A stretch of 64,000 bases of DNA. It comes from Brachypodius melanocephalos (taxonomy: Eukaryota > Chordata > Aves > Passeriformes > Pycnonotidae). The stretch spans positions 3,755,523 through 3,819,522 of the forward strand of contig VZSR01000170.1 of the NCBI GenBank assembly GCA_013398615.1. The letters are read 5' to 3'. A program made the position numbers and the translations under genes. Position 1 is the stretch's first letter; each line of letters starts with the position of its first letter. Shown one piece after another: positions 24,412 to 36,096 of this stretch. The notes under the pieces are model-generated. The model saw only the letters and a list, made by a program, of their open reading frames with translations, had not been told where the DNA came from and made no database searches.

Positions 24412-27400
24412 CTGCAAAGATAAAAGCACATGGTAACATTTTGCAGGAGGGATGGAGAAGGAGAAGCAGTCAGCAAAATTATCTTAGCTTCTTATACAGG
24501 CTACTTGCACACAGACTTCACACAGGTCATGCAAATCACATATACACACATCATTTAAACTCAAAATTTTCTTCTTTTAACAGTTTTCTGTGCCTCTGGT
24601 CCAAGGCTATGCATGGATGTATAATCTTATTCAATAAAAGTCTGCTTTTAAAGGCTATCTTAAAAAATTACTACTCTGCATAGCTGTTTAGCTTTAATCA
24701 AGATGTTATGTTGAAATAAAAGTCTGGAAGAATTCAAATAAATTAATTTACCTGTGCCAAGACCTGCCTAAGCAAAAGACCTCGTGTGTTCTTTTTTTCA
24801 CTCTAGACATTTATTTCCTTCTGGCGCTTCTGGTGGTTTTCTTTTTAGAGTACTCATGCATAAATGGCACAGTTAATTCACATACAGCACATACAGAATA
24901 GTAAAAGATCATTTTCTTACCATTCTTTTCATTTATTGCTCTTTTTTAGTATCCTATTTTAAATAAGCAGAAATTGTTGTAAAAGAAAGTTCTCATTTTT
25001 CTTGAATGTCTGGTACAAATGCTGACATTGACAGAGTGCAAAGCCAGAAGGGTAAAACAGTGCAACTCACAGAAGATATGAACTGAAACCACTTCTCTCA
25101 CCTCCTCTCTAAGGCAGATTCTACCATCCTTTTTTTTTCCTCTGGATGACACCAGTTCAGTGCAAAGCCAGGTTGCCCCTAGACTATAAACTGGTGGGGG
25201 CAGAGAGGCTGAGAGTCTCCAGGCACTGCATTTTCCTCCCATCTGCCTTCCCTACCCACAGTGGGGGCATCAGAGCTGGGCTGGGCGCAGCAGGGACGAA
25301 GGACAGGAGGAAAGCCAGCAGCAGGAAAACAGCAGGGCTTCACCCCTGTCATGCCAGCCCTTCCAGCTTTGAGGACCAGCAAAGGGAAAAAGAATTTTGT
25401 AAAGCTGAGCAGTGGCATGACAGCTCTTGGAAAAGGGGCACAGAAACAGAGGGAAATCCTGGGCATCTCTGGAGCTGGCTGTGATTTTGTTCACCTGAGT
25501 GGACAGACCCACCAGCATCCAGACCTTGCCCAGTCCTTCATTTCCCTGCAGCAGATTTCTCTCTACTGAGATGAAGCCACAGCAGAGCAGATGAGCTAGG
25601 GGAGCTGGCATTCTTTGCATTTTTTGGTTTCAATGTACTCAGAATCAATCAGTATAAGGAGCATTTTCCCCTATGGAAATCTTCCAATCTGTTTCCAGTC
25701 AGTGCCTCTATGTTGTCTGCTTGGATCAGTACCTAGAGTTACAGGACCAGTTCCACATTTGTCACAAGACCACTTAACATACCATGACAGCACAGATAAC
25801 TTCCCCAACCGAATTTAAATCCTAATTTTCCCTTTTTGAGAGGAGAATTCACTGCAAATGGGTCCAAGGGGATAACCTTTATAAAAAACCCCGGATCTTG
25901 TATCCACATAAGCCCTACATAAAGTTTAGGTGAGGAAAGAAAGCAGGAATTTTATTGCATATATATGACTGGACATGAAATCTGTAATAGCAAAATGCTG
26001 AGATAATCTCCCCTGGATCCCACCACAAAGTCGACAAAGAGATGCAAATCGAGCAGATAATACTTTGTCCTAAGTGAGCAAGTGCCATCCTCTGGTGTTG
26101 CTAAATAACCCTGGCAGAGATGTTTTGTTATATAAAGAAATCTCATTTCCAGCAAGAGCTCAGCTACAAAAAAAAGAAAGTAGGATTCAACTTTTTACCT
26201 CCTTGCAGTTCAATCCACTGTAAAGAAATAAAGATGTTTTAAGTGTGAGTAGAAGGTTGGGTTTTCAGCTGAGGAAGTGCAGATAGAAGCATTCTTGCGC
26301 TGGTGATGCCTCCTTTTACACACTGATCTGATGGTTAGGATTTGCTAGGCTCAACTTTTTTTCATTTTCACATTAGTTTTACAAAAAAGCAAAAATGCAG
26401 AGGTCAAATGAAGCCTGTACTAGCTGGAAATTATTTGTGCCAGCACATCCAGTGCTATGGCAAAATTCCTCTGGAAGAGGAGAGAACAAAATGTTCTTCT
26501 CACTGCAAAATACCATCCCAGAATCTACAAACCCTACGAGCTGCAAAGTTACCTTTTGTTCAGTGCAGCAATTTTGTGAGGAGAATGGGCAATGTGAATG
26601 GGCAATGTGAATGCCACAAGTACAGAACAAAGACTCGCAGCCTTGGGAGAGGATTCCTTGGGTAATCCATTGGAGGCCCCTGCTAGTGTAATCAGATTTT
26701 CAGAAGTATATGAATCTTCAGGCTGGCTCTTTCATCCCACTACTCATTCTGGCTGCTCAATATCCCTGTCCTCTGATCCTTACAAATCCCATTCAGGGTA
26801 TTCCCTCTGACCTGTGGGTATTTGCACCTGATGGGTTCTGTGAGCAGCAGCCACCTCTCATTGCCAAAGCACAGCTCTGAGCCAGTCAGTGCCTCAAGAA
26901 GGTGACTTTTCAAAGCCCCACACCAGCTGCCCATGAGCTGATCAACTTGGGAACACTTGGAGGCACAGCAGTGCTCCTACTTCCCCTCTGGTACCACACA
27001 AAATGCTTTGGTTACGTCTAAGTAGATTGGATTCATCATATTCTCCTTTATTTAAAAAAAAATAAATTATTTACCTTCTCATAGAAAGTTACCCAGTTAC
27101 TCTGGCAGAAATCTACCTCTTAAATGACAATCTCATTTTTTTTTTATCCTGTCCTTTACCTCGTGTCTGGAATTACACTTTCATGCCTGTGTCAGACATA
27201 TTGTTTCAAGGTTAGAATGTCAAGCTTGCAGCTGCCCAATTCCTTTTCTATATCTCACAGAGGTACTTTAAGTTAATTTATCCTCATTCAATACCTTTTG
27301 TAAATGTTCTCAGGCTATGCAATGGGTCTCCCAAAATAATGCCAGCTTAATGACTCCGCACAGAAGGTTTATTGCATCTTCTTAGGGAAAAGAAAAATCT

Positions 27401-29228
27401 GTTTATTTCACAAGTAAATCTCCACTCTGCTCCACCTCAAAACTGTCAGCATCAGTTTTCTGTCATTACTGTTGTCATTTTGGGGATAATAATTGCAAAG
27501 CAAACAAGCTGTTTCCCTCACTGACTGGTTTCTGCTGCCTTCCCCTCTGAGCCAGCACACCGTGCCCATCCATAGATATGACACAGGCACAAAGATTTCC
27601 TTCTAGGAGAAGAATTTTGTGTTATCTCAAAAGCTAGGAATTATTCACCTTCATTGTCACAGCCGGCAGTAAAATCTTCACATCTATCCAGTCTACCTTA
27701 AAGAGAATATTATTTCTCTTGCCCAAGTAAAGTAGTTCAACACTGGCATCCCGTGGCCAAAGATTCAAGTAGCTGTATTCCAAAACATCTGAGACATGAC
27801 AGGAAATGCCAAAAAGCTCCTGGATTTGATAAGGGAAAAATTCCTAGACCCTAAATGTCAAGACTGAGAAATTATAAACAGACTAACAGATTAATAGAAT
27901 GTCCTTCTGCACACAACTGCTCTAATTTGTACTGAAGATTCCTACCCATTCCCAAGACACTGCAAGTAATTTCTAACTTTTTGGCTATAAAATTAAGATT
28001 TTGCTAGCCTAAACCAACGTATTTTTCTGTAAATACTTTCTGCCCTATAGCCTATGGACTTCCCAGCATGTATGGGAGGGAAATTCATGTATTCTACAGC
28101 AGATAGGTTATAAGTCTATAACATATTTATATTGAGAAAATACATACAACTGATTATACTGTAATTACATATAAAAGCATTATTCTTTTCTCGTGAGCAG
28201 CTCATTTTAAATCATCAATTAAGACTGAAGCATAGAAGACAATCTGCACTTTTGATTCACCTTCTATAGAAATCAACTATTTTTAGTTAAGATTTCGCAG
28301 GTTGAGTTTTCATTTTGCAGCAAAAGAAATTTTCTTTTTGTTTTGTTCAATAAATTTTCCATCATTCCTGAAATATTTTGCCAATAGTCTTATTTCATAT
28401 TTTGAAAATTCCCTTTATTTTGGAAGCCTAAAATTCTGAGTAACAAAAAAAAAAAAAAAAGAGAACAAAGAGCTGTAATAAATGATACTGACTTCTAATT
28501 GAAATGTTTCAAATAATCCTTCTCTAACACATCAGAAATTCCACAAATCCTTTCAAAGTCTTTCAAAAATGGTACAGAGAAGATTCTCAGTGTGTTTCAG
28601 GCATGAAATACTACTAGCCAAGTCACACAGGTCGTTCTTCATGAAGCACAGAAATAATTTCCATAGAGGCAGGTCAGCCATGGTATATGTTGCTATCATC
28701 TTCTGAGCAGCCACTGCTAAGGACAGCATCCCCATTCCCAGCCTGCCTGAAGCTTCCAGACACTTCCAATCCCATTCCAAACACTCCCCAGTGGTCCACA
28801 GACACATGGGCTCAGTAGGGGAACACCAAGCTCATCCTGCCATCACAGCTGTTTTGCTCAAGATTCCAAAGAGATTCTCCAAGGAGTGCAGTGCTGTCTT
28901 TACCAGCCCAGAGACAGGGTCAGGAGAAGACGATGGAGATTTAAAAGGAATTAGGTGTTTGTAGGGGAGGGAGGGGAAGAAGCATCAGTCATTTAAAGCA
29001 AATCACTGGCTGAAGGACAGCCTTGCTGTGAATGTACCTCATTAGTTTGGGGACATTGATCGCCACTGGCAGAGCAATGCCAGAACATGTGCCCAAAAGC
29101 CACTTGTGTTGTCACCCCCAGCTCACAGCAGCCGAGAGCATCGATCCAGAGGATTTCACAACACGGGGAGAGCTCTGAGAAACTCCTGGAGTCAGCATGA
29201 AGGAGAGAAGCCCCACGCCAGGACTTAC
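24412..29228 (-). other. SLC7A11: SLC7A11 last intron
   Basis: 4.8 kb between the TM12 exon and the terminal exon, with GT and AG at its ends. I recognise no LINE or LTR inside, only short A and T runs. Confidence 0.9.
28445..28460 (+). repeat. Poly(A) tract in intron
   Basis: About sixteen A after CTGAGTAAC; simple sequence in the last intron. Confidence 0.85.
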
Positions 29229-29406
29229 CTAGAAGCTTTCTGAACCACTTTGGCTTGTTGTCCCACACAATAAAGAGGTAGTAGGCAGGGATGCCAGTCA
29301 GGGTTATTGCAAATCCAATCCCTGTGTTCACTGGGTCAGAGTAAAGTGACAGAGCAACCATGAAGAGGCAAGTGAAGGAAAACAACGCCGGAATAAACAG
29401 AGGAAC
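29229..29406 (-). CDS. SLC7A11: SLC7A11 coding exon (TM11-TM12), 178 bp
   Basis: The acceptor is TTATTTTTCAG and the donor GTAAGTCC. The exon begins VPLFIPALFSFTCLFMVAL on a codon boundary. It continues through SLYSDPVNTGIGF and TLTGIPAYYLFIVWDNKP and ends WFRKLL plus the first base of a glycine codon. It matches human residues 423-481: TM11, the outer loop, TM12 and the start of the cytoplasmic tail. VNTGIGFAITLTGIP differs from human FSTGIGFVITLTGVP only at a few conservative sites. The frame stays open past the donor for a further stretch, but that read-through segment does not resemble xCT. Confidence 0.97.
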
Positions 29407-31131
29407 CTGAAAAATAACCACACAAAGAAACACTAAATAACAAGGTCAACCTAAAGTAATGAGCAAGGCATTTAACTTGCCATGAAATGTAAATTGGATA
29501 AGATCCAGCAGTACAGGACAGTTCTGGAGAAATCAGAGTGTCTAGAACAGGCACACAGAATGTCAGTGACTGCAGAAGCCAGGCCCTGCTGAGTGCCGTG
29601 CAGGGAGGACCACAGAAGCCTCTTAATTACACTCTAAAACACTCCAGTGTTTTACATCCTTTAAAATGTAAGGACTGTAAATAAGCTACATTGTAAAAGC
29701 TCTTCCTCTGATCCCCCAGCATATAAGTAAGCAGCTCTAACCACAGTAAAGATCTCCCTTTTGATAATTACCCATTAGAAAACATTTTAAAACACAACCA
29801 GGAGCTCAAGTCACCTTTTAAAACTATTAAGAACATATTGATTTTCTTCCTGAGGTAAAAATCAAAATCTAGCAGGAAGAGAGCAAATTAAACAGCAATT
29901 TGACCAGTGATAAAGATATTTGATAGTGTTATGCCCCTGATAGCCATTGAAAAAGCACTTTCTGACTGTATGACTGATGGCATTGCCAGTGTCACTGTTG
30001 AAAGCACACAAAGTAACCATATCAAATTTATTTGCTCAATTTTCAAGAGCACCAATACAATCACTCTCTTAGCAACTCTCTGAAGGAAATGCCTACAGGC
30101 ATGGCTTATGAGACATTAGGTGTAATGGACAATTGAGGAATTGAGAATTCCTTGAAGATTTTTCTCTTCCTTTCATGCCTCAAAGCATCACTGTTCCTCT
30201 TTTATGCACTGCCAAAGCATATTTTTTTTAATCAAAGCAAAATAAGTTGTACTGTTCACCTCTTTATTTACTAATATACCTACAAGAATACAACAGCACA
30301 GATTCTTAGTTCTTCACAAAAATAGTCTTCTTGGCAGCATCTAAATAAGGATATATTTCTCAATTTTTTGATGATGGATATTATCTTTCTGAATACAAAA
30401 TGGGACAGCTTACTTTGTATGATCTTACTTAAAACAAGCAATAAAAATAGCAGAACCAAAGCTAAAATAGCTACTATTCAAAGGGCTGGGCTATTAGCAT
30501 TTTCTTTCTGGGTTCACAATAACTCTGTCTGCAAATCCACTGCCAGTGCCAAATATTACAATTAATCACACTAACCACTTATTTGCACAGAAAATTGGCA
30601 TATTTGATATTGGATATGCAATGACACAAATGCTCTCTCTCATAAATTCCTATGCTTGCCATGACTTTTTGGTGGTAAAATTATCCAGGCTTTTATCAGA
30701 GGAGACATTAAATGGAGGACTGGCTGAAAATGAGGTTGGCACATGTAACCCCAATATTTGCAGCCCCGAACCCAGTGTGACTGCAGAGGGCTCAGGGTGT
30801 TTTCACACAGCCCACATCACACAGCCTGAACACAACAGGCAGGCAAAACTGAGCAAAAGCCTTCATCTCAGCACAGCAGCTTCAGTCTCTGCCCCTCAAG
30901 CACAGGGAAGAAGCAAAAATTCTTTTGCAGAATGGAACACGGCCAGGGTAGCACTGGGGACCTGGCAGGAAAACTCTCAGCCTTCGCTGCAAAACAAACA
31001 CTGTTTTCTCTTAACTCTGCTCTTCCTGAAAAAGAGGTCAGCTTGGTACATCACAAAATGCACCCTTGCTGTCTGGCTACAGGAAAGAGAGGAGGCAGGA
31101 TTCATGTAAAGGAGTAGAGAGCAGATGTTAC
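29407..31131 (-). other. SLC7A11: SLC7A11 intron (1.7 kb)
   Basis: Bounded by the donor of the TM9-TM10 exon and the acceptor of the TM11-TM12 exon. It contains a 187-codon plus-strand open frame (30546-31109) without recognisable homology, probably by chance. Confidence 0.9.
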
Positions 31132-31281
31132 CTTGAAAGGACGAGGCATATCAGGACGTTTATATCTGAGATAAATCAACCCAGCAACCACCAGTCCAAT
31201 AAAAAGCCACCTGGCAAAGCTGAGGAAATTCAAGAGGCTGTAGAGATCCCCGTTGAATAACATTATCATCGTGAGAGGATG
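31132..31281 (-). CDS. SLC7A11: SLC7A11 coding exon (TM9-TM10), 150 bp
   Basis: The acceptor is CTTTTGCAG and the donor GTAACATC. Both ends fall on codon boundaries, giving exactly 50 codons. The exon starts HPLTMIMLFNGDLYSLLNF, continues through LSFARWLFIGLVVAGLIYL and ends RPDMPRPFK. It corresponds to human residues 373-422: the second half of TM9, a short loop and TM10. The variable site GDLY agrees with rodent xCT rather than human GDLD, as far as I recall those sequences. Because the length is divisible by three and both phases are zero, omission of this exon would delete a helix without shifting the frame. Confidence 0.97.
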
Positions 31282-34143
31282 CTGCAAAAGAAATTCAGAG
31301 CGTGAGAGGGCTTTAGTAGATCGATCTCTATTACTTTACAGCAGTGATGTCAAATTTTTCCACAGGGACGAGCAGCACAGCCTCGTGCACACACCTGAGT
31401 GCCACAGACTTCAGGCTTGCCTTTGTCATGCAGTCAGGTGTGTGATCAATGTCTGGCTGTCCCCTGAGACCACTGGGGATCAATAAATATCTGTCCTGGG
31501 TGGCCACACAGAGTCAATACAAATCTATCACCCGTGACCCAGACAAAAATACACAGGCACACTTCACCCCCACAGTGCTGGAGCATCCTGGGCAGCATTC
31601 TCATGGAATATGAGCCCACTGCAGGTTTACCTGCTCATTGCTGATGCAAATGGCGAGAACAATTCAATTTTGGTCACATCTGATCAAATGAAAGCAGAGG
31701 TTTCTTGGTGTTTTGTGGAAGGAAAAAACTCTCCCAGGGTTCAAAGGGGAAGTGAGCAAAGAGGACCTGTCAAGGGGCAGTGCCACACCATGAGATGCCA
31801 GCTGGGCACACTGGGTTGCCACCAGCTCGGGTTTGCATGTAGACTTACTGCACATTGTAAATGCAAATATTTGTAAGCAGAAGGCAGAATTTAGCTGTCA
31901 CTCAGGCAGTAAAGAGAGGGGACATCAGAATAAATACAGTTCCTCCTAAAAAAAAAAGCTAGCCTGAGATACAAGGCTGCTGTGAGGCAGGCAGAAAGTT
32001 ATGTATAAAATAGAGTGTTTATGTACAAAATAGAGAGTTAAATGGTTAGTAAAGGTTACATGGATCTATTTCAAAGTAGTATCTGGACAAAAAAAAAGTC
32101 CTTGCATTTGGGCATGAAGGAGTAAGTCAAATTCACCATATCCCTCATTCTTCAGCAAGAGGGGAGATCCTGGAAGTGAAAGCCTTTAGATTTATAACAG
32201 GGCATTAGGTCAAATCAACTGCAGATGCAGTAAAACAGTGCTAAATCTTTAAACTGAGAAAACTAACTTGTATTATTTACCTAGATTCACAGCCTCTCTC
32301 TCTTTTTTTTCCAAAGCATGGATTTGAATCAGAAGGATCAATATTTCAAATGTGGGTCTCTGGCCTCCAACATTTAACACCTTATAAAGTACTTGGTTCC
32401 TTACATACAGATATTGAGCAAACCCCTATGTAAATGTCAAGGGAAACTGAATTGTATTGGGCAAGGTTTCCTCTCTACAGACTCAGCCTCTAAAAATTTA
32501 AAAGCCTCAGTTATAACTACAATGCAAGCTATATACAATAATGCAAGTGAAGGAGACCCATCAAGAAAAAATACAAGAAAGCAGGATTACAATCAGATTG
32601 CATGATTTCTGTGAGTTAATACACACCTCTATCAAATTCCTCACACTGGGGAGAAATACTTCTGGCCCGGGTAGCTCAACTAGCAAATTGAGATGCAGAT
32701 TGAAATGTAGACTGAACTCTGTGTGGATTTCTTAATTTCTTAAAAGAAGATGTTAGTTTGTTTTTTTGTTTTTTAATTTAACAAACCTCAGACATGCTTG
32801 TTTTTTCAGTTTATCCTCAAGAGCTCTTTCCAACAGTGTGCAAACTTGGAAGGAGAAATAAAATAGGGAAATGCTAAAAGTACTATTGATGTAGAATATA
32901 TCCTGTCACTGCTCTGTTTGCAATAAGGTGAGCTAAAAAAAATTGCAATCTTTGAAGAAAAGCCATCTTCATATGAGAATCTGACTTTTTCAAAGGAAAT
33001 CAATGCATTGGTGCAAGAGGACCATATGCAATAGCACAAAATGTCTGACAGGAAAAAAATAATATATTAACATATTTTGTGCATTTCATTCCACAAAAAA
33101 CAGTCAGTGCAACTTACCCACAAGGTATGACTACACCCAAAGAAATAAAATGCAAACTAAATGCTTATGGAAAACTGAGTTCATTAAAACTTTTCACTAT
33201 AATCACACAGCCTAATTTTCAAAATTTCAAAGCTTATGGTTATATGTGCACACATAAAATTCAACAATTCAGCAGTGAGCTTATAGGCATCAATAGCAAA
33301 AGCCAATTCAAATTCCACAAGTATTTGCTCTTACTAGCATGGACTCCTAAGTGCACCTTTTGTTTTGTCTGCAAGTCCCTAAATATGGCAGAAGCCTACC
33401 CAGATACACTACAGTCACTGATCCCAAAAGAGGGGCTGAACACCCACGATTATGAGGAGTGCAAGTCAAGTGAAAAGCTTCCTGGCACTGTGAAAACTGA
33501 ACTTTGAAGTTGGTATTTTGACATTTAGCCCTAGCATTTTACCATACAGATTAGTCTGCAAAGCTAACACATGGCCAACATTTACCTTTGCTGCTTATTT
33601 TAGAAGTCAGTAATAGGATTTCCACTAAAGAATCGGTGGTTTTCCTTAGAAAATTCACAGACTATTTGCCAGGCACATGTTCTCTCATTTTTTAATCATC
33701 ACTGTGCTGGACAGATGAGGGTTCCCCCTACTTTATCTTAGTGCAAAACTGTTTGCATTTGTCATTATAAGGTAGCATAATGAGCATTTAGGGTACTCCT
33801 GGATGCTGGTGTTTAGTCCAACTTTCAGTTAACTTAACCCCTTTCCTGTTTTTAACTGGAATTTGTTTCTCTGAAGGGGAGCTAGCTCATCACTAGCAGA
33901 TCCTTAGAAATTCAGAGCAGTAAGATATGGATTAGATTGCAGTGATAGCCAAGAAAGCAAGGAGGAGGTGATAGAATAACAACTCCCAAATATCATTCCT
34001 CTTTCTCCTGTCCTCCACCCTGCCCAAAGCCCATGTTCACATTAATAAATGAGATTCAAACAGTGCCCAAATTCTGTTTGAATCCTCCAGAGCAAGCCTG
34101 TAATATGAATTCTAGTGCAGGAACATTTGTTTGTATGATTTAC
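31282..34143 (-). other. SLC7A11: SLC7A11 intron (2.9 kb)
   Basis: GT-AG intron. No element recognised. A near-duplicate phrase (ATGTATAAAATAGAG and ATGTACAAAATAGAG) occurs around 32001-32035. Confidence 0.9.
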
Positions 34144-34240
34144 CAAAACAATGACAGCTGGCAGAGGAGTGTGCTTGCGGACATGAATCATGGAGAGAAT
34201 TTCTGGAAGGTGACCCTCGCGGGATGCAACGAAGAACATC
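34144..34240 (-). CDS. SLC7A11: SLC7A11 coding exon (TM8-TM9), 97 bp
   Basis: The acceptor is TTTCCCACCAG and the donor GTAAATCA. The first base completes the arginine codon, then the exon encodes MFFVASREGHLPEIL and SMIHVRKHTPLPAVIVL, ending on a codon boundary. It matches human residues 341-372: the intracellular loop after TM8 and the first half of TM9. The only clear changes from human are MFF for LFY right after the arginine. The SREGHLP and RKHTPLPAV segments are hallmarks of SLC7 light chains. The intron to the preceding exon is only 471 bp. Confidence 0.97.
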
Positions 34241-34711
34241 CTGGTGGGAAATAAATGTGGACAGACTTTAAATGTGCTCATTACTGGGAGTGTGCACAGC
34301 AGCTCATGAAAGTCACAGAGCAAAGCAGCCCTTCTTAGTCTTGTTTGAGGTGCTCTAAATGAAAGCACTGGCAGGAGAAACCCACATGCAGAAATCAAAA
34401 CCATCTCTGAAGGTGCCCCTTGATTGATGCTTGGAAACAGTTAATATTTTCCCTCCAATCTTCCTCCTTTACATGAGAAAAAGCAGCCATTGATTAAAGG
34501 CTAGCCTCAGAGAGATTCATTTCCAAACAATTCAAAGGATTTTAAAAACAGTGCCCTAAACAAAGTGACAAAAAAGTCCTACACCTGGTAAACAGAGTAG
34601 TCATTTATCGCATCCTGCTAAAGGAATGAACCCTTCTCTCCCTTCCTCTTGCTTCTATACTTTCAGTATGTCTCCCAAGCCCTCATCCCCAGGAACATCA
34701 GCAGTGCTCAC

Positions 34712-34815
34712 CTGGAGACAGCAAAAACGCCTCCATTCATAGACCCAAAGCAGGAGAGAGCAACAAACACCGGCACAGCTAAGGAAAAGTTTCCCATCAG
34801 TCGTTCAGCAAAGGT
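34712..34815 (-). CDS. SLC7A11: SLC7A11 coding exon (TM8), 104 bp
   Basis: The acceptor is TTTTCCAACAG and the donor GTGAGCAC. The exon begins on a codon boundary with TFAERLMGNFSLAVP, continues VFVALSCFGSMNGGVFAVS, and ends with AG of a split arginine codon. It matches human residues 306-340 and carries the equivalent of Cys327. From published work on rat and human xCT, that TM8 cysteine lies close to the substrate permeation pathway and is sensitive to thiol reagents; the cysteine itself is visible here. The GSMNGG motif is fully conserved. A longer open frame on the opposite strand covers this exon and is taken as a chance shadow. Confidence 0.97.
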
Positions 34816-35972
34816 CTGTTGGAAAAGAGAGAGAAACGCACAGTGTTTTTTCATAAAATGGGAAGATAATTGTCCTCTATTAACAAATTACCACGGTGTG
34901 AGTTACACCCCTTCACTGGAAATTGTGCTGTGCATTTGTTGCCTCTTTTGTGAGAGCACAGCTACCACAGCTGAGCTGTCCTACCCTTGCCCCCGAGGGC
35001 ACGTGGAAGATCTCCACTCCAGCAGTGATGAGGAGGTGGAATCAGGCCCTGAATCCAATCAGGAATCGTGTCAATTTAGACCATTATGGCTCCAAAGAAG
35101 AAGACCTAGTCTGAATGGATCAAAGTCTGATCTGCACACCTCATATCTCTTTTTTCTACAGCCTTCATTGTACTCAGCTGGTGCTACCCAGTGGTGTAGT
35201 CCATCCATCCCTGCTTTAGTGTTTTAGGAGAGCAGAGGAGCCTTAATTGGAGTTTGGGGCACCACAGGCAACATGCATAATTTTTGTCACGTTTATAAAA
35301 TGTTTTCTTTCTAGACCTCCCATTAGCTACAGAATTTGGTCATTTTTCAAAACTCACGTCAATTGGAATAGCCACAGGCAGTATCACTACTGGAAAAGAA
35401 ATGGAATTATTCATTTCCTCATTCTGACCCAGACACCATAAACATAAAAATCAGTGTCATCACCACAGTTCAGTGAGAATAATCAAACCAGTATTTCCTA
35501 GCCAGGTTGCCTTGCAAATCCTTCCCAAATGAGCTCCAGTATTCACAGCAACCCCCTTCCCAAGCACTCAGGACACACATTGTGCAGAGACAAAGTTACT
35601 GTATTCTGCTACACAAGACAGTTCCGAGCTCTCTCTTCCATAAGCATCCTGCTTCCCAGGAGCTGAGCTTACAATTTAGCTCAGAATTTTTCAAGCATGT
35701 ACTTGGCTATGAAATGTAAGTCCTATTGACTTTGTTATAAGAGGTAAACAAACACAGTCCAATGTTACATTATAAATGCTACTGATGGCCTGAAGTGCAA
35801 TCCCAGTCATCAGTCAAAAATCAAATTTCACTGGGATGCTAATAAGTGCTGCCATACCAAAACCTGACTGGATGTGGCCACCCAATCTTTTTTTCCCCCT
35901 GAAAATAAGAATAATATCAACAAACATAACTGCAGCAGGAATATATCTTTGTATTTTTCTTCTGTAACTTAC

Positions 35973-36096
35973 CACTGCTACAGCTTTTGAAAGCAGCAAT
36001 TCCCCAGGACTGATTGTAGTGAAATAAGCCACGTTTGTTAACACATAGCCAACTGTGACGATAATCATTGAAATGCATATTGCGAGGGGTATGTTT
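35973..36096 (-). CDS. SLC7A11: SLC7A11 coding exon (TM7), 124 bp
   Basis: The acceptor is GTGTATTTCAG and the donor GTAAGTTA. The first base completes the lysine codon of the previous exon, then NIPLAICISMIIVTVGYVL and a following TNVAYFTTI segment are read, ending in AVAV at a codon boundary. This corresponds to human xCT residues 265-305: the TM7 helix and the extracellular loop towards TM8. Asparagine stands where human has threonine in KTIPLAIC, and SPGELLLSK replaces the human NAEELLLSN, so the outer loop has drifted while the helix is conserved. The next exon lies 1.16 kb downstream. Confidence 0.96.

Noticed and set aside
30546..31109. 187-codon open frame on the plus strand inside an SLC7A11 intron
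   Set aside because: No recognisable domain, composition looks random, it overlaps intron sequence antisense to the gene, and frames of this length are expected by chance in 64 kb.
34649..35227. 192-codon plus-strand frame, the longest in the window
   Set aside because: It runs antisense across a real SLC7A11 exon and its splice sites and resembles no protein family I know; treated as a shadow.
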